DNA of 64,000 nt from Glandiceps talaboti (Eukaryota > Hemichordata > Enteropneusta > Spengelidae): positions 6,825,079 to 6,889,078 of the forward strand of contig NC_135568.1 of assembly GCF_964340395.1 (NCBI RefSeq), given 5' to 3'. This document shows positions 61,484 to 64,000 of this stretch, piece after piece. The notes under the pieces are model-generated. The model saw nothing but the letters and a program-made list of their open reading frames with translations. It did no database searches and was not told the DNA's origin. A program made the position numbers and the translations under genes. Position 1 is the stretch's first letter, and each line of letters starts with the position of its first letter.

Positions 61484-62215
61484 AAGAACAGTAACTGCCA
61501 TATATAGTAGATTGAGGGACAGGTTTGTTGAGAATTAAAAAAAAACGTCTTGTTGTAGCACCATTTTTAGACAAATTCTCCTGACCAGAAACAATTCTTT
61601 TTTATTTTTGGCTGAACAAAAATTCGCTTTTGATACAGAATACAATAATAATATAGACAGACAGTGTTGATACAACTTATGAAAATTACCTCCATTTAAA
61701 ATATCAACAGTGTCAGCAGTTAATACATAAATACTTAACACAACCATATGTTTGAGATTCTGTGTGCGTCATCAATTGAGACCACTCAAATATTTTGTTA
61801 CCTTTATGCATTGAATACTGTATCATAGAAACACGCCATAATTGCTACATGTAAGAATTGCTAGTAGTACGTCATCACTAGGTCAACAAATGTATGAACA
61901 TTATTTTATCAGAGGCATAGGTAACTGATTGAATTAGGAATTGTGAATGAGTTTTTTTGTGGTTTGAGTTTTTTGTATGGATGAATGAAACTGCAAAGGA
62001 TCATTTTTCAGATGATTTCACAAACATAAAAATGAAATTGCAAAATATATCCACAGAATTTCTAGTCATTATTCTTGAGTTGCTTGTTCATCACAAATAC
62101 TATTTGCATTGCTCTCATACTTTTTTATGTAAATACATCATTTGTTAGGAATTTATTGTTGGTATTGCACTGTAGGGAGCAAATGTACAACATAATATTG
62201 CAACCAATTTTTTAG
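61484..62215 (+). other. Nothing certain
   Basis: AT-rich DNA, no supported feature, ending in the acceptor-like gcaaccaattttttag. Confidence 0.5.
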
Positions 62216-62412
62216 AAATGCATATTCAATTTGTATGCCAAATATATTGTACATTGGAGCCAGTGTCCTGCCCGCCTCAAGAGAAATGTGCTATTCAACG
62301 CCAACAGTCACACATTGTGGCCAAATGTGATGATGATGATGCTGCTATGTGTTCATACATAACTTTTCTATCCATGTTAGGTATCATATCATCTTTTGCC
62401 ATTAATTATTAA
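62216..62412 (+). CDS. Candidate terminal exon: Cys-rich segment with hydrophobic tail
   Basis: After ttttttag at 62215 the phase-1-entry frame is open through ATG 62218 to TAA at 62410-62412. It encodes QFVCQIYCTLEPVSCPPQEK then CAIQRQQSHIVAKCDDDDAA, and ends MCSYITFLSMLGIISSFAI-NY. Six cysteines in about 45 residues, an Asp cluster after one Cys and a hydrophobic C-terminus recall small secreted or GPI-anchored Cys-rich domains (Ly6-like in general layout), but spacing does not match a family I can name. The coding part is more GC-rich than its flanks, and AATAAA follows at 62471-62476. The acceptor is only fair and no upstream exon is known. Confidence 0.28.
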
Positions 62413-62844
62413 ATTTAATAACTTGTCACACCAGGTGCACTCATAAATTAAGTGATACAATAATTTTATGAATAAATTGACAAGTATTGGAAATTTTTAT
62501 GGATGGAGGTGCTATTAATTATGTTAGTTAATATTTTACTTTTTTAGTTGTGAACAGGGATCAAAATTAATAGTAGTCCTACGTCCACAGACTAACAATT
62601 CTTGCCATGGGGCTACCATAATTTTGCAGTTTGTAGCCCACTCAGGCTACCACTGATTATGCAATGATGGAATATTTATGGATCCATATAAAAGTATTAC
62701 ATATTTACAATAGAGGAACTCTGTTTATAGGAATACAGGACTACTGGTTGCCATTCTTGGGTTACCAATTTCTGAAATTGGTAGCCCACTACCACTACCA
62801 AAGAAACATGTTAATTTCGAGCCCTGTACATGTTCTAAGGCATA
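62413..62844 (+). other. Nothing certain
   Basis: AT-rich flank. GGTAGCCCACT / TTGTAGCCCACTCAGGCTAC phrases near 62635 and 62780 are repeated, possibly part of the adjoining dispersed element. Confidence 0.45.
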
Positions 62845-63230
62845 AAAAGATTGTGTGGTTCTGATTACATTCAATTTTAAAATAGGTGGGGTTGGTAAAT
62901 TTGTTATTTTATGTTATTATATTTTTTTTTCTGTGTGAGTGTCTAGTTCAGGTTTTCCATCATTTTCCAAATGGTATCTGTGTTGTTTATTTCTTCCTAT
63001 CAGATGTACAGCCATTACAGATTGGAAGAATAGTTTTATATTGTCTTTTTAAGTTGATACCAGTTTCTGCATCCATTGTTTCTTGCGAGACTTCATAGTT
63101 TTCATGATGATATTATTATTTTTCTCGAATATGTAAAAAAAAGTGTAGGGTCGGCGTGACAAACTAGATGGGGGTCGGGTAACCTAACCGGAACCAAGCA
63201 ACCGTTTTTATTTGGCCTAAGTACTAATTC
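62845..63230 (+). repeat. Dispersed repeat family D, copy 2
   Basis: Same orientation as 7627-7990: GATTGTGTGGTTCTGATTAC, CAATTTTAAAATAGGTGGG, GTTTTCCATCATTTTCC, CAGATGTACAGCCATTACAG ATTGGAAGA, TTTTTAAGTTGATACCAGTT TC, CATTGTTTCTTGCGAGACTT, and AAAAAAGTGTAGGGTCGGC ... GGGTCGGGTAACC..CCGGAACCAA. Confidence 0.65.
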
Positions 63231-64000
63231 TAAGTACAGTTGTTGTGAGACAAGGAAATTGTTGTCCTATAATCTTGCTTTCCTAGTAGATTGTATTACA
63301 GTGAACCAGGAAATTGTGTTTATAGTTTTTTCACTTCCAAAGAGCTTGGTAAATTGTATAATTGTAAAGTACAAAATTGTCATTTCTAACTTCCACCTTT
63401 TTCTCTCGTAAAATGTATAGTCGTGAACCAGTCAATTGTTGGTAGATTCTAACTGCCACAAAAATTAACAAATTGGATTTTTATGAATATGAAAGGATTT
63501 TTCAGTTTCTAATTTCCATAAATTTGGTTGTACAGCCTCATACGAGGGATTGACATTTTGTAACTTCATAGAAATTGGCAAATTGTTTAACGGAATGAGG
63601 AAATTGCTGGCATTTTTTACAGAGTTTACCAAATTGTATACTGTGAACATTGACAAACAAAACAAAACAAAACAAAAAACCACAACAAACAGACAAACAA
63701 ATAAACAGAAATTTACAAAAGTTCTTTAAAACCACTTAGTACATTTTAAGATAAAGTAGAATTCAGTAAAATTCATCAAAACAGACTGAATGGTGATTCA
63801 TCCAGCTTGATCCAGCTTGGGTGTTCCCTTTCTTTTTAAAATGAATTATTTATTTGAAATTGTTGATTCAGATAATGTCTATAAACTAATGTCAGGCTTC
63901 TACAATTTGAAACCAATAATTGGTAGCCAAGATAAAATGAAAGAAAATGAGAGACCACTGCATTGCCAAATTAACAATAAGAAGCTCAACAGCAGTCCAA
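63231..64000 (+). other. Nothing certain; decayed short repeats
   Basis: GGAAATTGTTG / AACCAGGAAATTGTG / AACCAGTCAATTGTTGG recur every ~60-110 bp from 63240 to 63620, so this is probably another decayed array. An (AAAAC)-rich stretch lies at 63653-63690. Confidence 0.5.

Overview
The window is animal nuclear DNA, AT-rich (roughly one third G+C by eye) and almost entirely non-coding. Its features point to a non-vertebrate, probably marine, animal: exons split by GT-AG introns, tRNA-derived SINEs, the 3' end of an L2/CR1-type retrotransposon, many short inverted-repeat elements, and a very high load of micro- and minisatellites. I cannot name the species. I see no bacterial features, no rRNA or intact tRNA gene, no CRISPR array and no viral gene.

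Layout. (1) 57-293: what looks like the last coding exon of a plus-strand gene that begins before the window. (2) 294-5600: intergenic DNA with an (AG)n tract. (3) 5602-10765: promoter and first three coding exons of a second plus-strand gene. Exon 1 (5797-5854), exon 2 (6386-6475) and exon 3 (10710-10765) join in frame into a 68-residue basic, Ser/Lys-rich N-terminus containing KKIKRRLSLGF. This resembles the N-terminal segment of PCTAIRE-type cyclin-dependent kinases (CDK16/17/18), but no kinase domain is in the window, so identity stays open. (4) 10766 to the end: probably very large intron(s) of this gene. Candidate further exons at 25481-25535 and 29563-29738 continue the frame with matching phases; isolated exon-like patches lie at 41273, 42.6-42.9 kb, 47.7 kb (minus), 55.6 kb (minus), 61348 and 62216.

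The intronic DNA is a patchwork of unrelated tandem arrays (unit lengths near 33, 36, 39, 59, 60, 78, 90, 120, 140, 170 and 190 bp), microsatellites (AG, AT, GATA, CAA, GT, CAT/CAC) and dispersed elements. The dispersed elements are two SINE families, a MITE family with AGTGTGYCC-type ends, a family present as a ~300-bp inverted pair at 13.7-14.7 kb and again at 58.8 kb, a family shared by 7.6, 16.6 and 62.8 kb, a 95-bp element in opposite orientation at 21.6 and 51.4 kb, and several foldbacks. The most striking object is a ~227-bp near-perfect, CpG-rich palindrome at 52919-53145 inserted inside a decayed ~120-bp array.

I do not see a convincing new multi-gene system. The items most worth checking are the palindrome, the exon chain of the unidentified gene, the 39-bp array that presents a splice-acceptor-like site in most units, and the exon-like patches near 61.3 and 62.2 kb. 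All repeat relationships come from reading the sequence by eye; no alignment or database search was run.
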